NCBI RefSeq assembly: GCF_002999335.1
Contig: NW_020312103.1
Location: 1 to 64,000, forward strand
Direction: 5' to 3'
Length of the DNA: 64,000 bases
Source: Cyclospora cayetanensis
Taxonomy: Eukaryota > Apicomplexa > Conoidasida > Eucoccidiorida > Eimeriidae
A program made the translations under genes and the position numbers. Below are positions 37,210 through 50,310 of this stretch, piece after piece (within the stretch, counting starts at the first letter, position 1; each line of letters begins with the position of its first letter). The notes under the pieces are model-generated. The model worked only from the letters and a program-made list of their open reading frames with translations, searched no databases and was not told where the DNA came from.

Positions 37210-38627
37210 CTCGCTGCTACGCCCCTTGGGAGCAAAGGGGCTCCACTGCAGGGGGTGAGCAGCCATGGAGCACGCGACCATCGCTGTTGCTGCCACCCCT
37301 CTTGTCGATGCATGCGCAGGAGATGGAGCGCGAGAACTGCAGTCCGACGGACTGCAGCCCTGAACAGCAGGGGCCTCACGGCTTCGGTCACCCGCTGAGC
37401 GTCACGAGGCTCCTGTATGGGGCCAAGCCGCCAGTAACTCGGAGGCAGGGAGCCCCCCTTGCGTCGCAGGAGGCGCAGCCGCGCGCACAAAGGCGGCGTT
37501 ACAGAGGCGAGTCACGCCAGAAGGTGGGCGGGGGGTTCATGTATCACCGGCCTCCCAAATCGTCCAAAGCTGATTTTGCTCGGTTTTGCCAAGGAATAGT
37601 CGGTGCAGGAGGTACAGTCTTGGTTTTATTCACTGCAACGAGGGCTGGGGATGCCCAAATCGCTTGGTTGGCCTTCGGGGTGTTACTGTCTTGATGGCTC
37701 GCAATTCTTCGCAGCCTTCGGCTCCCGGGGGCTAGAGTGCCATTGCACTTTGCGTTACTTTACAAAATTAATGACTCAGGACTTTGAGGAATTGCCTGGA
37801 GTGCAGGACTTTCGTGGGGTGGTCCATTTAGGTGACTGTACTACGAGGCAGCTACTACCGCTGCCGCGGCGCTCCAGAAAACGCCAAGGTCACTCCTCCT
37901 TGGCTTCATGACTTCTTGCTAAGCTCATACACAGCAGAAACGAGGAAATCCGTGTCTATACACTCATGAAAGCAGCTCGCTGTCGCCATGGGAAGAGGCG
38001 CGGCGACAAGCTGTTGTGCTCCCCTGTTTCCGACATGCATTCTTAATAAATCATTTCGCCCGCATTGAAATATGTTGCAGCTCGGCTCAAATAGGTATTT
38101 GGTAGTTTCCAATCGCTCTGGCTTCTTTTTCCATCGGTAAGGCGCATGAAGTACCTCGCAATACCGTGCACCAAAACTCCGTTCATCGCCCTAGCGCTTG
38201 GACCCTCAGGCGCTTGGTTGTGCAGGGCTAAACTACGCGCATTACTGGGCACTTATGACTTGCCACTGCTCGAGGTGACAAGGGTCGGCTCGATTCGCCA
38301 CTCGTGGTCTCGGGATGGACGCCTGGCTGCGTTGGTTTGCTCTCGCACGTTGCTAGTCACTTCCTCACAAGGCGCTCACCCCTCCGCAGTGCCTGTTTCT
38401 TCCTGTGCTGCTGATTTACGCTGATCCAGGTCTATTCTCCAGCCACAAGCCAGCCTCTAGCTTCTTCTACTGTGCATGGGGCTCCACTTCCACTAGAGAC
38501 TCGACGTACCTATTCGCCACTTTTCTGTCCTGTGTCTCTCGGTGTTATTCTTGGTACTCAGTCTATCTGTTAATTGGCACGTGACAGCGTCTTCGACTTC
38601 GCTTGCGAGCTCATCGGGGCTGTCGTG
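37210..38627. promoter_or_regulatory. Shared divergent upstream region (kinase / C2HC gene)
   Basis: The kinase (-) and C2HC gene (+) start about 1.4 kb apart and run away from each other, so both promoters must lie here. A 194-codon plus-strand frame at 37,110-37,694 overlaps the kinase signal-peptide exon and is judged a shadow. The GATGCATGC near 37,306 resembles the TGCATGC element known upstream of many apicomplexan genes; its use here is untested. Confidence 0.4.
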
Positions 38628-39743
38628 ATGCCGCGAAAGGGGATAATCTGTGGGATGTGTGGTGGGGAGTTCTTTGAGCGCTCGTTCCCTATACATCAGA
38701 AAGCCTGCGCAGCAAAGCAGCAGCACATACGTCTCACATGCCAGCACTGCCAACAGGAGGTGCCTAAGCTGCAGCTGGAGCAACACCTGGTTACTTGTTC
38801 AAAGGCTCCCAAGGCGAGGCCTGCCTCTGGCGGCAGCCCGTCCTCTAGTGGACCTCTGAGTAGTTTGTTTGATTCCTCGGGGCGGCTGCAATGTACGATT
38901 TGCTACCGTTGGTTCGCCGCAGATAGGGTAGCTAAGCACCAAAGCATATGCGCGTCCATTTTTCACAAGAAGCGGCAAGTCTTTGACTCTTTCAAGCAAA
39001 GAAAATTTGATCCTCTCATACACAGGGCGGCGCCCACGACAACCTCCAGTGGTGGTAGCATCAGTAGAGTCGCTGCTGCCCGTTCTTATTACTCCTCTGC
39101 CCCAGCCTTGAACAGCAAGGCAGCATATCAGGCAGCCAAGCGAGATAATGCTATTATTCGGGGGGAAGGCCAACTTCGAGTCCCCGGGGTGCGTGGAGTG
39201 GAAGGGGTAAAAAGAAGCGTCACTGCTGCTGCCAAGCAGCCCCCAAAGGTCGCCTCTCATCGCAACAGCAAAACTACCAAGAGCTCCGTGGCAAACTCAA
39301 TGACCACCCGTAGTGCACGGTCTAGCCTGGGGAGGGAAATGACATTAAGGCCGCTGTCTCCTGGTCAGCATGCTACCGCTGGCGGGGGTCTGGGTCCGGC
39401 CCAGCGAGGCCAATCAACTGGAGCCTCTCACCCAGGAAAAGTTGCCCAGCCCCCATCTCCATCTGCTTGTAGCACTAGCGCAACAACTGGAGGAGGCGGT
39501 CGTGCTTCTGCATATTCCAGGGGGCTTTCCCCTTCTAGTATGGGCAAAGCGTCCCCAGGGTCCCTCAGTCAAAACAGAGGGATACGAGGCTCAAGTCAGA
39601 TGGATACTCATCATATGGAGCAGTCAAGTCGCCTTCAAAGAGGTCGGGGGCCCTCTGAACAGTTTGGTGCAGGGGGTGGCCTCTCAACTTCGAATGTTTG
39701 CTCTCCAGACAACCCGTTTGCGTATCCACATTACCCGTCCTGA
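38628..39743 (+). CDS. C2HC zinc-finger protein (ZC2HC1-like)
   Basis: This is a single-exon, 371-residue protein of unknown role. Three zinc fingers of the form C-x2-C-x11-H-x3-C are visible: Cys8/Cys11/His23/Cys27, Cys38/Cys41/His53/Cys57 and Cys89/Cys92/His104/Cys108. The third is followed by a KKRQVFDSFKQRKFD stretch that resembles the basic segment after the finger in ZC2HC1 proteins. Residues after about 150 are Ser/Gly/Arg-rich and probably disordered. The frame extends upstream without an ATG; the ATG at 38,628 opens MPRKGIICGMC directly before the first finger. Proteins of this class in apicomplexans are mostly uncharacterised, so I give no function. Confidence 0.85.
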   Translation: MPRKGIICGMCGGEFFERSFPIHQKACAAKQQHIRLTCQHCQQEVPKLQLEQHLVTCSKAPKARPASGGSPSSSGPLSSLFDSSGRLQCTICYRWFAADRVAKHQSICASIFHKKRQVFDSFKQRKFDPLIHRAAPTTTSSGGSISRVAAARSYYSSAPALNSKAAYQAAKRDNAIIRGEGQLRVPGVRGVEGVKRSVTAAAKQPPKVASHRNSKTTKSSVANSMTTRSARSSLGREMTLRPLSPGQHATAGGGLGPAQRGQSTGASHPGKVAQPPSPSACSTSATTGGGGRASAYSRGLSPSSMGKASPGSLSQNRGIRGSSQMDTHHMEQSSRLQRGRGPSEQFGAGGGLSTSNVCSPDNPFAYPHYPS

Positions 39744-41086
39744 ATCGCTTGCTGCACATAGGACGCCCGAGACGGCAGGTATTGCCTGCGGCTTTCCGAA
39801 GGCAGGAGGTCTTCGGGCTGGTTGGAGGGATGGAAGATTTGTCTATGTGGGAACGAGTACTTCGGGCGGCTCTGTTGTACATCCTAAGTGCGTGAGCACA
39901 TGTGCCATATCTATTTCCGCATGCCCGGAATGGGGTCGGTACCCTATGCAATTTACTATTTCATGTTACGACGGACAAACTCTTGAGGGAGCCCTCAAAG
40001 GCATGTTTTCGGTATCGTCATGCGTACAGCAGTTCGCAGTTAAGAACTGGAAGGAAACGTGAATGAAGATTTCTAGATAGCGGGGAATTTGCCCCTGCAA
40101 AGCAGCGCCTCTTTTTTAGGGTTTAGTAGCAGTATCTCTTGCTTAGGAAGGCATGGCGTAGGACTGTGTAGACGCTTGTGCTTTGGGCTAGGCATCCGAC
40201 AATACTTAGACCTATTGTAGCAACAGCAGGAGAGTTCCAATATTAACAGGGCCCCTGATGTGTCAACCCAGGTTTGCATACTGTAAGGCCACCCCTGCTG
40301 AGCCTGCTTTGGAGATGGGGAAGGCGCAGGGCTCCCTTAGTCGGTGCCGCCTGTGTCCTATGCTCGGGCCCAGGGGGCCCCACGGACTTTGCGATTTCCG
40401 GGTTGTTTTTACACGCCTTTGTCGAACAAGGGGAACAACGGTTACAAAGAAAGCACCCTACTCTAGTGAAATCGAATCTTCTCACACACTAGGCCCGGAG
40501 GCACACGTACTGTCTGCTCGTGGCACTCCCGGTTTTTCTTAGCCGCAAAGACCCAAGTACCACAGCGCCATCCCCTAGTCTGCCACACTGATACCGCACA
40601 GATCCTTCTACCTCACTACAAATCTGGGGCCTCATTGGAGCGTCCTTCGGATCTCCAGCCTCTCCGTAGACGCCCTCTGAGCCCCCTGGCTCAGGAGGGC
40701 CAAGTAGCCGCACAACAGTAGAAACTTCACTATATCGTAGTAGGCCTTGACCGCGCAGCCCTTCGTAAGGCTCGCCACAGTTCCCTTGCATTGTGACTGC
40801 CGATTTCGGTGGCTCCGCACGCAAAGCGCAGAACTACCGGAACTCTCGCCCTTTGTGCGTTCTTCTGATCGTCCTTATTTCCAGTGATTTTGTGCGTTCT
40901 AATTTTCCTGAAGAATACCCCCTGATGCCAAGGCCCCCTGGAGTGACCCCTCGACCGATTATTTCTTGGGGTCACTCAGAGGAAACCCCTCGGGAGAACG
41001 CTATTTGAGACCTTTAGTGCGTGCTCGCCTGACCGAAGGGACCCCGACATACCGTCCAAGGGGGCCCTCAGTAAGTCGAGAGCACT
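39744..41086. other. Convergent region between the C2HC and AP-1 gamma genes
   Basis: Both genes end into this 1.3 kb stretch. Longer frames here (for example to 40,062) start inside the C2HC gene in another frame and are shadows. No RNA gene was recognised. Confidence 0.5.
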
Positions 41087-44000
41087 CTACGCATCCAGAA
41101 GACCAGGGGGAAAGGCGGAGACGTTTGCACACTTCTGCACGGTGGAGCCGTCTCTTGAAAACGTAACCCGGCACTTCATGAGCAGTGGCTTTTGGCCACC
41201 CGGGAGACTCGCTGGAACCGATGCTGCCCCTACTCCTACCGAGCAACAACTGACCCGCAGACGCTGCTGTACTGGGGGGGCCCCCGGGAGCACTGTTGAG
41301 TCTGTGGGAGGCTCCAACTGCAGCTGCAGATACTTTGGCACTGCTGCTTCGAAGCGAAACTGCTGTAGCGGCTTGCTGCTTGCGTCCGCCGCAAACTCCG
41401 CGAGGATATCGCAATACGCAGGAGCACCTACTACGGTCCCCGAGGGGCCCCTGCGGCACTTGAACACCACCCGAAGGCCCTCTTCATCTATAACTGGCAC
41501 TATAGCGACATCGCCATGTGCGGCAGCCGCAGTAGCTGCTGCTGCCGTTGCTGCAGAGGGAGAAGGGGTTGTGCCGCCTGAGGATGCTCGTGCATTCAAG
41601 ACCGCTGCGAGAGGGTCCGTGTGGTCTCCTGCTGGCTTCGCCAAAGGGGCCGTGGTGTTTATGTTGGTGGAACTCGACGCAGACTCCAGCAGGAAAGGCA
41701 GCGGCTCCGTTGCGAGCATAGGCGGCACAAGCGAGGCGGGGACTGCGGCAGAAGTGGCGAGAGGGCTGCTGAGATCTAAAAGACCAGCGAAGGGATCTGC
41801 TGGCTTTGTAGCGGCAGTGGGTGTTGATGGTGCAGCTGCGCCTGTGGTGGGGACCTGGGGACCCTGAAGGTTTGCCCCCGGAGAAGAAACGGAGGCGCCA
41901 CCTAACAAATCAGCCAGGAGGTCTAGGCCGCTGCTGCTGCTGCTGCTGCCCATGGAGGCAGCAGCAGCAGTTGTCGGAGTTGAGGCTTTGCAGGGAGCGC
42001 TGGGAGTCGCACCAAGACCCAGGAGATCATCGAGTTCCAACAGTTGTGCTGTGCAGACAAACCGAAGCAGGCGGCCGCCACATTGTCGCTAGAGGCGCAT
42101 GCAGGATGATGATGATGCGGTGATGGAAGAGGCACATCTAGACACGAAGCGGGCAGTAAGTGAATGTTAGACATAGGCATAAGGAAGAGGGCTGGGACAC
42201 GTTTTGATAGAAGGAAGCTTTAAGGGTCTCCCTCCGGGTTTCTTTCCTTGAAGTAGATACACAAAAGAGGACTGCAATATGGCACCACGAGACGGCGGGA
42301 TACACGGCCGCTGACTGTAAGGCTGCAGCGGCGGAGGATGAAGAGGGACCTAGGGGGTGAAGAAAGGCTAAAGAGCTGCAACAGGGGCTTTCGGGATGAT
42401 TCAGACGCGGAAGTGTTTTCCCACGAACCTTCGCCTCGTGTGCCTTGAAGCTTTTCTGTAGCGGAGTCTGCGGTTTCTGTTTCGGGAGAGAGCTCTGAAG
42501 GAAGGTCAGCCAGGTCGAAGCAAGTCTCACCGACAGGCCGCTCTTGCTTTCCCAAGTCTTGCTGCTGCTGCTGCGGTAGTGGCATGCGCTCAAAGAGAGC
42601 GGCAAGCTCTGCCTGGGGCCAGTCGTTGGACTCCAAGATCGCCACAAACTCCGCACTGCGCTGCTGCACCTCCAAACATTTGCTGCCGACAAACCCCTTC
42701 AACAGCTGTAGTAGGCGATCCCTCTGGAGCACAGATATTGGAAAGAAAGGAGTGGCAGTGAAGTCGTATGGTGAAAGCCAGGCCCGCACGAGCGACACCC
42801 TCGAAGGGGACGTGAGAGCAGACACAACCTATCGAGACGATAAAATGCGCAGTCCACCCACGACGGACGCGCCAAGGACAAGCGTGGTAAATAACACGCA
42901 AAGAAGAGAAAGCGATAAACGGACAGACAGACCGAGAGACAGACGGACAGACATACAGACAGAGAGAACCACAAGGAAAAAAGCCCCAACAATACCTGAT
43001 CCGGCAGTCTTGTAGTAAGTTTGGCTAGGCAGGTTAGAAGGGCCTCCGTAACTGAGTTGGAAGAGGAGGCGCTTGTCGCTGCCGCTCCAGCAACAGCAAC
43101 AGCACCCGGTGCTGCCTTCGTATGTCCACACAAGAGTGCCTGGCAGATCCCTGCAAGCGTTTCTACAACGTCTCCGGCAGTCAAAGACAGGGCAGCGGCA
43201 GAGGGGTCCTCGATCGCCCCTGGAGCATCCAGAGGGCCCTTCTGTGACTGGCCCCTGTCCGAAGACATCAACTGAGATTTGTCAGCGGCGACTAACAGAT
43301 CTCCGAATTCCCCGACGCAGTACAACGCAACCTGAAGTGCGCAATGACTCAGGAACCCACAGACATAAGAGGTAAAGTTTAGGGGCACTGAGGGATGCAT
43401 GAGGTCGGCCAGACACAATAGATGGCCTAAGGGCTAAGGAAGAAAGTTTAGATAGGGGCCTTAGGGCGGCACATACCCGACAGAGGACAGCACTCGTAGC
43501 GCTGCCTTCCCTGAGGCAGAAGAAGAGTTTATGGGTGGCGTAGCTCTGTAGCTGTGGCGTCGTCAGCACCATTGTCAGCATCTCATTGCCGGCGGACTCC
43601 TCCACATAGTTGCCTTGCACAAAACACGTCCCCCAGCAGGAATTTCATCGCAACAGGCTGTGACTACCCTTCCCTCTGGCCGTGCGTGGATGCAGCCCGT
43701 CTCTATTTGGCTGCGCATAAGTCCTTGTCTGTGCCTGACTGCGCTCTTCCTGAAGTAAACGACTTCTGACGGGGGGGGGAGGGGGCCCTATGTATGTGCC
43801 AGCATCCTCCCTAAACAGTGAAAAGATCGCCCTGCACCTGCCGCGTACCTGCCAGGCAGAGGAGCTTCAAGGTTGCGTCAAACTGCCACCTGCGTGTTGG
43901 TGCATGCGTCTCCGCGGCCATGGCCAAACGCGAAGCGACTATGGGCTTGAGCTCCTTGTCGCAGACAAGCAAGAAGGACAGAAGCTCACGCCCCAACACT

Positions 44001-46489
44001 TGAATGTTTTGAGGCGAAAGCAGAGCTATCAGTACCTCTAGGGCCCGACGACGGATTGATGCGTCTCCGTCCTGCACGCAGAAATGCCAAACTCAGGAGA
44101 TGCACAACGCTTACTAGAACAATGAAGTAGGACACTTTCCAGGTGCAGAGACACGACATCAAGCACGGGTGCACGCATGCTTGAAATTTCCGAAGTGGCG
44201 TTTTTGACGCTCCGTCTGCCGTAAACATGGCAGCAGCTGCAGCTGCTGCAGCAGCGCAAATACGACGCTGCTGCTGCTTGCACTGGTCTGGGGGAGCCAG
44301 CCAGTGTTGCTGTAACCCGGGGAAAGGGAGAGGCGGGAAGAGAGAAGAAGAGCTAGCCCCCTTAGTCCCACCTTTAGGCAATCGAGAAGTGTGTCTCGGT
44401 GTCTGGTGACCGCGTCTGTGTCTGTCCTGAGAAGTTGGTGGAGCGTCTCCAGGGAAACGTATTTGAGATTTTGCTCGCGTGAAGACAGGAAACGACCAAG
44501 AATGTTCAATGCCAGAACGCGCAGTCCTTTGGACAGCAAGACAAAGCGACCTACACAGAAGCTCTCTGAGCAAGACTGTAAAAAAGGCGGGACCCTTTAA
44601 ATTCCAAGAGAAATTCACGCCTTCTCCCCCCCCGCCCTCCCGCCCTCCCGAGTCCTTCCTTACTCAGGCGAAATACTCAAGGAGAACGCACGAGAAGTAC
44701 GCTTGGTAGATAGGCAGTGGCAAGGAGGCATCAAGTGTAAGGCAGCAACCGGCAAAATAAACGCGAAACAACGGACTTTCCAAACCAACGCACTGCATAC
44801 CTTGGTCCGTGTCGATAGAAACGATCGCTCTTACACACTCGAACAAAACACAATTGCCAGCATTCTTAGACCCGTCGGTATTGGTGGCCACGTGCGCCAA
44901 CAGGTCCGTCACAGCCGCGCTCGATGTGGGGTCTCCCTGGAGGCAATCAATCCGCAAACGCACAGAACCAAGCGCATTACCCACCGCATGCTTCTGCTGT
45001 CTTCTTCCGCTGCATTAGCTTTGCCGATGCCAGCTGCAGGTTTAGAAACAAGGCAGCAACGTTTCGCCGGAGTCCATAGCGCGTAAGGTCCCCATCTCCC
45101 CGTTCCTAACCTATGGGGACCCCCACGTAAACAGCTGGCTGGACTGCTTCGAGCTACGGTACGCTGCCTCTTCTTCTGGCAGAAAGGCGCTTGGTACTTC
45201 GAGCATCTCCTCGAACGCCGAAAAATCCCAGCCTCCCTCTCTCAGCGGAAGCCGCACATACCTCGGCCAGAAGGGCCACTGCCCTAAGGAGCCTCGACTG
45301 CAGCAGCGGATCCACAATGCCCGCAATGTCGTATTCTGCACTCTGCGCATAGCTAGCGCTGCTGCAAGTCCTGAGAGCCTTGGTGAGTGGCTGTAGAAGC
45401 TGCTGCCGGCACTCTTCACGCAGCTGCGGCTGTGCGTCGAGTAGCGCGAAGAGCAGCGCACAGGCTCCCAGCAACACCCCGTGGCTTCGATCTGCTGCCA
45501 AGACGGGGAGGACGGGGAGAAAGCGGGGAGCTGCTTCCTCCCCAAGCCGTCGCACGCACTTGGCCGCGGCGAGGGAAGCCTTCTTCCGAATGAAGGGATT
45601 GCTGCAGTTGATCAGCTGCTCCACTTCGGGAAGCAGCGAGCGACACACCTCCGGAGACGCCCCATTAGCCAGCGCGGAGAGCGCAAGACTGCTGATATAC
45701 TGATTTGTGTGCTGAAGGTCCTGCTTTAGGGAGTTTGTCGCCAGCATGGACACCTCAGACGATTCGTCTAGGAGGAGCGTCAAGCCGAGATACCCCACCC
45801 GCTTCTCCGAGAACCTGAGCCCAAAAATCCCCCCGCATCACAGCAAAATGTGCCCCAAGACATGCACAAACTACAAGACGCAAGAATGGCAAGACCGAGG
45901 GCACAATACCCATACGAATCAGCCACGTGTGTTTGGGGACCCTCCATGCGCAGAAAGGGCCAGACGGTGAGGGCAGTCGACCAAAGAAAAAACGGCAAAC
46001 AAGACGGAGTTAAATTAGGATTCCTGAATGCAGACCTGGGGCTGGCAACAAGTTTGAGGCATTCCACTTGCGCAAATTGCGTGGGGTATCCAAGCATGGA
46101 GATGAACAATACCTTCGCTACATCTCGGTGTCTGTGTCGGCTGTCCCCTTCCTGAGAAGAGAGAGCACGAACAGCGACAATCGCGACTCCCTTTTTAGCT
46201 CGCAGTCGCGGTAAACTAAGCCATGAAGGCCCTCCCTCTCTCTCTCCTTTCTTGTCTTGCAACCGCCTCAGGGGACTACCTCAAGTGGAGCGGCCCTCAA
46301 GGAAACACAAAAAAGCCGAGGTAGAAGTCAAGAAGACGGTGGTGGCACAAGATCAGAGGAATAACACAACCAACTCACCCTGAAATTGGTTCTGATACGA
46401 GCACATTCCCTCGCGACGACTGCCCGTTCCTCCGCTGCAGTGCGAGCGGCACGGACCTGGCGAATGAACTCTCTGAGCTTCACAGACAT
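41087..46489 (-). CDS. AP1G: AP-1 complex gamma-adaptin
   Basis: This is the large subunit of the clathrin adaptor AP-1 at the trans-Golgi, which sorts cargo toward endosomes and, in coccidians, secretory organelles. Exons: 46,489-46,379; 46,151-46,036; 45,814-45,262; 44,936-44,801; 44,526-44,372; 44,071-43,849; 43,613-43,477; 43,331-42,996; 42,723-42,429; 42,048-41,087 (1,007 aa). The trunk begins [22 protein letters not shown] and continues through [84 protein letters not shown] and [13 protein letters not shown], each matching gamma-adaptin in order. The hinge has [10 protein letters not shown] and [10 protein letters not shown], which resemble clathrin boxes. The ear domain fills the last 120 residues ([10 protein letters not shown] to the C-terminus). 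The exon 9 donor (GAAG|GTTCGT) is weak and chosen mainly to keep frame. Confidence 0.92.
42921..42967. repeat. GACA-type tetranucleotide tract in AP-1 gamma intron 8
   Basis: About 47 bp of imperfect GACA/GACG units lie inside the intron between exons 8 and 9 (sense strand TGTC-type). No coding role is implied. Confidence 0.85.
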
Positions 46490-49400
46490 CGCTGCCGCCC
46501 CTGTAGCTCCCTCTGCCTCACTCTGGTTGACTGTGTGTCTGTGGCTGCAAACGCTCTCCACCCTTCCTTCCTTTCAGTCGAGGGTGAGAAAGGCAGCTGC
46601 TGCTTTTCTTGATGGGGTTTCTGCCCCCGCTGGTCCTACGGCCCGGGCGAAATTGCCGCTGCGCCTCTCAAAGAGTGGGATCAGCAGACTATTTGAATAT
46701 GATGAGATCAGGTAGAGGCAAAATTCCACTGGCAGCAGACGCAGCTCTATTTCCACACCGATGGACGATGCCACTGTCCTTTCCGCCGCAGCAGCTACTA
46801 CGGTGCAATCTTCAGTCTGCGGCCCCTAGCTAGGGAGCCTTGCAGGCTCCTAGAGATGCTGTTGCTGCATGCGTCGCTGGGAGGCTTTGGTTTCTTGTTA
46901 AGGCACGAGAGTCTCGTTGGACAAAATTCAGGAGTCAACAATTGGGAACCTTGCGGCAATTGCTTCAAGGAAATACCTGCTGCAGAGGTTAGCCCAGGGA
47001 GATATTCGACGCCGCCGATATTGCTTTCCTATTTCCTCTGGCTGTTTGTGGTAGAACGAAGACACAGAGGCGTCGGCAGCACAGCGGCCAGACTGACGGC
47101 CCGAGGCGCCGTCGGAGTTCTCTGCACACTGCAGCACTCACGGGGCGAGGATAGCGGCAGCAGACAGACAGAATGATGAGGGACACTGCTTCCTCTCTGC
47201 AGTGGAAGACTCAGTCTTTTCTCTGTTGCTCGGGCAACAGCAGGACACAGCAGCAGCAGCCGCTGGCAGAAACGGCATGCGAGCCCCTGTCCGCCGTCGG
47301 CGGCTGGAGCTGTTCACATCCTGCAGCAGTCTTTGTGGCCTTTATTCTGTTTTTTGTATAATTGTCAATTTGTACTCAAGGGGACTGATGGCTTTTCTGT
47401 TCTAGCCCTCTTTTGATTCCTAGGATGAGCGACCTCGATCTACCTCCACTCAGCAGCCAATGACGCCTCTGGCTTTGCCTCTTGTTCCTCGCTAGTGTAC
47501 ACACGTTATACTTAATTTCATCACCTGCTTCACTTTGATAGCTAGTGGGCTATCTTTGCTTCTGTCTTCCCATGAACATCCATAATTCAGTTGCTCTGCT
47601 GCGTGTGCCTACTGGAGCTCGTCTCATTCTACGGTAACACACCGCAGAATGCTCTTTTGTATGCACTTCTCACCGTGTCGACAGAACAGTTACCCTGCAG
47701 AGTGAGAGAAACGTCGAGGCTGAGACCTCAGGAAGACAGGGGGCGTGAGACTGCTCCGGACAGGGAAAATGTACATGATGTACCGCTCGGTCTGACGTAC
47801 CCCTAAAAAGGCACTTCACCCCAGACTCGATGCGGACTTACTGAAAAGATATTGAATGTTCTTTATTGAACTCCTCCCTTCTCTTTCCCACTTCCCTCAG
47901 AAACAGCAATAAGAGGAGAGAAGGGCAGCTAATGTGCGAGTAGCTGTAACCTGTCAGCTCACTCAGCACTCTCAGCCACCTGTATGCAACGTCTAGCACA
48001 CATGCACACAACATTGGGAATTCTTGTGTCGCTTTAACAGCACGCTGCAATAAATGAGGTACACGAATAAACAAACCATCTAGTCAAAGTTTTGCTGATG
48101 CCTAAACACATGTAACTAATGTACCAGCAATTAGATGTAGTCTTGCCCCCCACAGCTGTTGCTGGGAAGGTACGAACCTGGGCAACAAATGCATCGGTTC
48201 GTTCGACTTGACATCATCTGGGAATGAAACTCTCTTTAGGCAATAATCCAAGTTTTGTCTATCAGGTAATTGAACCTTTTTATCTTCATGCGTAGGCCAG
48301 CCCGCTCACGAACTTTTTCTGTTTATAAAGCTAAATTAACGTTAGGTAGCTCATATTATATGAAGTATATTATTCATGTGGGCTCGCTTGTTTGGTTGCT
48401 CGCAAAATTTCGCATGTCATGTGAAACTCAATACTGTAGGAACAAGCGCTAACCTCCTGTGTGCCAAGTTGGCTTGTGAAACTGGGTGTGTGAATAGTAG
48501 GGATGTTTGGGGATATGAGTCAACGCAAACTTTTTCTATCCACACTCAGGGTGGAACCCTATGTATCTAGGGCAAAGAACAGGCAGGGTTTTTTGAAGGG
48601 GATATATTACAAGTTTCTGGTGTATCGATAGGATCGTAGACCTTAGGGCCGTCCTTCAAAGCTCAGACTAGAAGCGTAACACTCCAGTTGCTGGAGGTTG
48701 TACAGTGATTGAATCAATGGATGCTGGTTGGCGCTGGGTAGCGCTGGCTGCATGCATAAGCTGTCTGTTTGTCACGTATTTTGCGTAGCTGCATTTGGCT
48801 TTACATTTTTCAGTGTCTGCACGTCTACCGCTTCCTCTTCTTATCTTCCTGGTCCATGGAGCTTTGTCGTGTTATTCATTTGTTGTTTTAATTTCCCCTT
48901 ACTTCCTTTGCGTAGAAGACTCTGTTCCCTTGTCCCGGCACCTCTTGATGGACTACTCAATGCAAAGAACGACCATTTCTGGCTTCATTGAGGATAGCAG
49001 TAGTGTAATATCAGATAATGCTTCCCTGCTCATTGTTCACATCCCGCGGGTAAGCAGATTCTTGACTACTTGCTCTCTGCAGCGCCCTCTCATAATGTCC
49101 TTAACAAGAATCAAGCACCTAGACTATAATGTGTCCAAATAGTAAAGTACATGAGCCACCGAGAAGCATGTGCTGTTCCACTTCGACTCACACTGCGAAA
49201 ACCTGGACTTGAAGCATTCTGTCTTGCTCTTTAGTAATCCCCTGTCCTCACCGCTTCCTTCATCCTACGAGTGAATCGTGTCCACAGATGTTCAACAGTT
49301 TGCACTAGAACATACCGTGAATAAAAGCCAAAATGGAAAGGGCAACGTGAAAGCCACACTATGCGTGCAGGGCTCCATCCAGGCGATCCGTAGAAGGACA

Positions 49401-49584
49401 CTTACTAGCAGACTCAATACGGGGGTAATAGAACATTATTGACTGTTCTTCCGAAGACGGGCTTTGGCTTCCCGCCGCAGGTGGGCGCCGAGTAGCTGTA
49501 CCCTCTAAGCACTGTAAGCATTTACATCTAGATGCATGTAGCCGACTAAGGTACCCCAAAACACTGGTTAAGACACCAGTTCTA
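46490..49584. other. Upstream of AP-1 gamma; gene-poor stretch left of element C
   Basis: The AP-1 gamma promoter lies at the left edge. Frames are all under about 120 codons with no motif. From about 48,770 the T-rich composition weakly resembles 8,110-8,350 and 53,010-53,180, so the outer half of the 5' LTR of element C may begin here; this is uncertain. Confidence 0.4.
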
Positions 49585-49870
49585 TTTGAGAAGTTAGTAC
49601 TATAAAATTATCTAATACGTTTGTCTATTCGTGGATGGCTTTGATTGTAGACTACTGTAAGCCTGATAGAAAAGGACATAATGTTGTGTGCGTGAGCCGT
49701 ACATGCTATGTGCAACTAACTGCCAATGCTTGGAGTGCGTGCAGAGTCAGCTGAGCGCACCTTGGCTCTCCCTCTCCCCTCAAAAGGCAACTATGAAAGG
49801 CGGGGGCAAGGCAGCAGGAGCGGGTCTGGGAAAATACCCAAGAACTTTCCATCAACTTTCTATTAAGAGT
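49585..49870 (+). repeat. LTR-like segment, 5' side of element C
   Basis: It shares a series of short blocks with 4,930-5,230 and 8,755-8,990, including the ACATGCTnnGTGCAACT block and an AT-rich TATA-like run just before. Borders and any terminal TG...CA could not be fixed. Confidence 0.5.
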
Positions 49871-50079
49871 GAAGTATCTTTCAGCGTAGACCCAAGATGG
49901 ACAGGTAAAGTTGGTAGCGCCGCACGGTTGATGCAGCTTTTCCCCGCTCTCCCACTAAGCCTGTATGCTGCAGGATATATGGCTTCCTACAGCAGCTATG
50001 TGATTCCGATTTAGCTACTTGGTAATCCAATATATGGTATTACTCGGCAAGACGCTGGAAGGTAAAGCCTCTGGCGATG

Positions 50080-50310
50080 GCAACTGCCGGAGACCCATCG
50101 CCTGTTGGTGCGGTAGATGCTGGCTTGCAAGCTGATGCGCATGCAGTAGCTTTACAGCTGGTAGAAAAGCATAATACGTCTGCCGATAAAATGTTTATGA
50201 ACGCGTCGTTGGGGTTATGCCAACGACGAAAGCATGATGAAGGGTAGGCAAGTGCTCAAACATTTCATCAGCCGGATGGAGTTGTACCTCGCTATCTCCC
50301 ACCAGATCAT
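50080..50310 (+). pseudogene. Gag-side internal fragment of element C
   Basis: The frame starts MATAGDPSPVGAVDAGLQAD and stops after roughly 55 codons. The same segment recurs, more decayed, in element B at 5,480-5,680, which ties it to the element. No gag domain motif is visible. Confidence 0.45.

Noticed and set aside
37110..37694. 194-codon plus-strand frame
   Set aside because: It overlaps the kinase signal-peptide exon on the other strand, has no motif and is composed of the mirror of Ala/Ser-rich coding sequence.
39370..40062. 230-codon frame at the end of the C2HC gene
   Set aside because: It begins inside the C2HC coding region in another frame from a non-standard start and has no recognisable domain.
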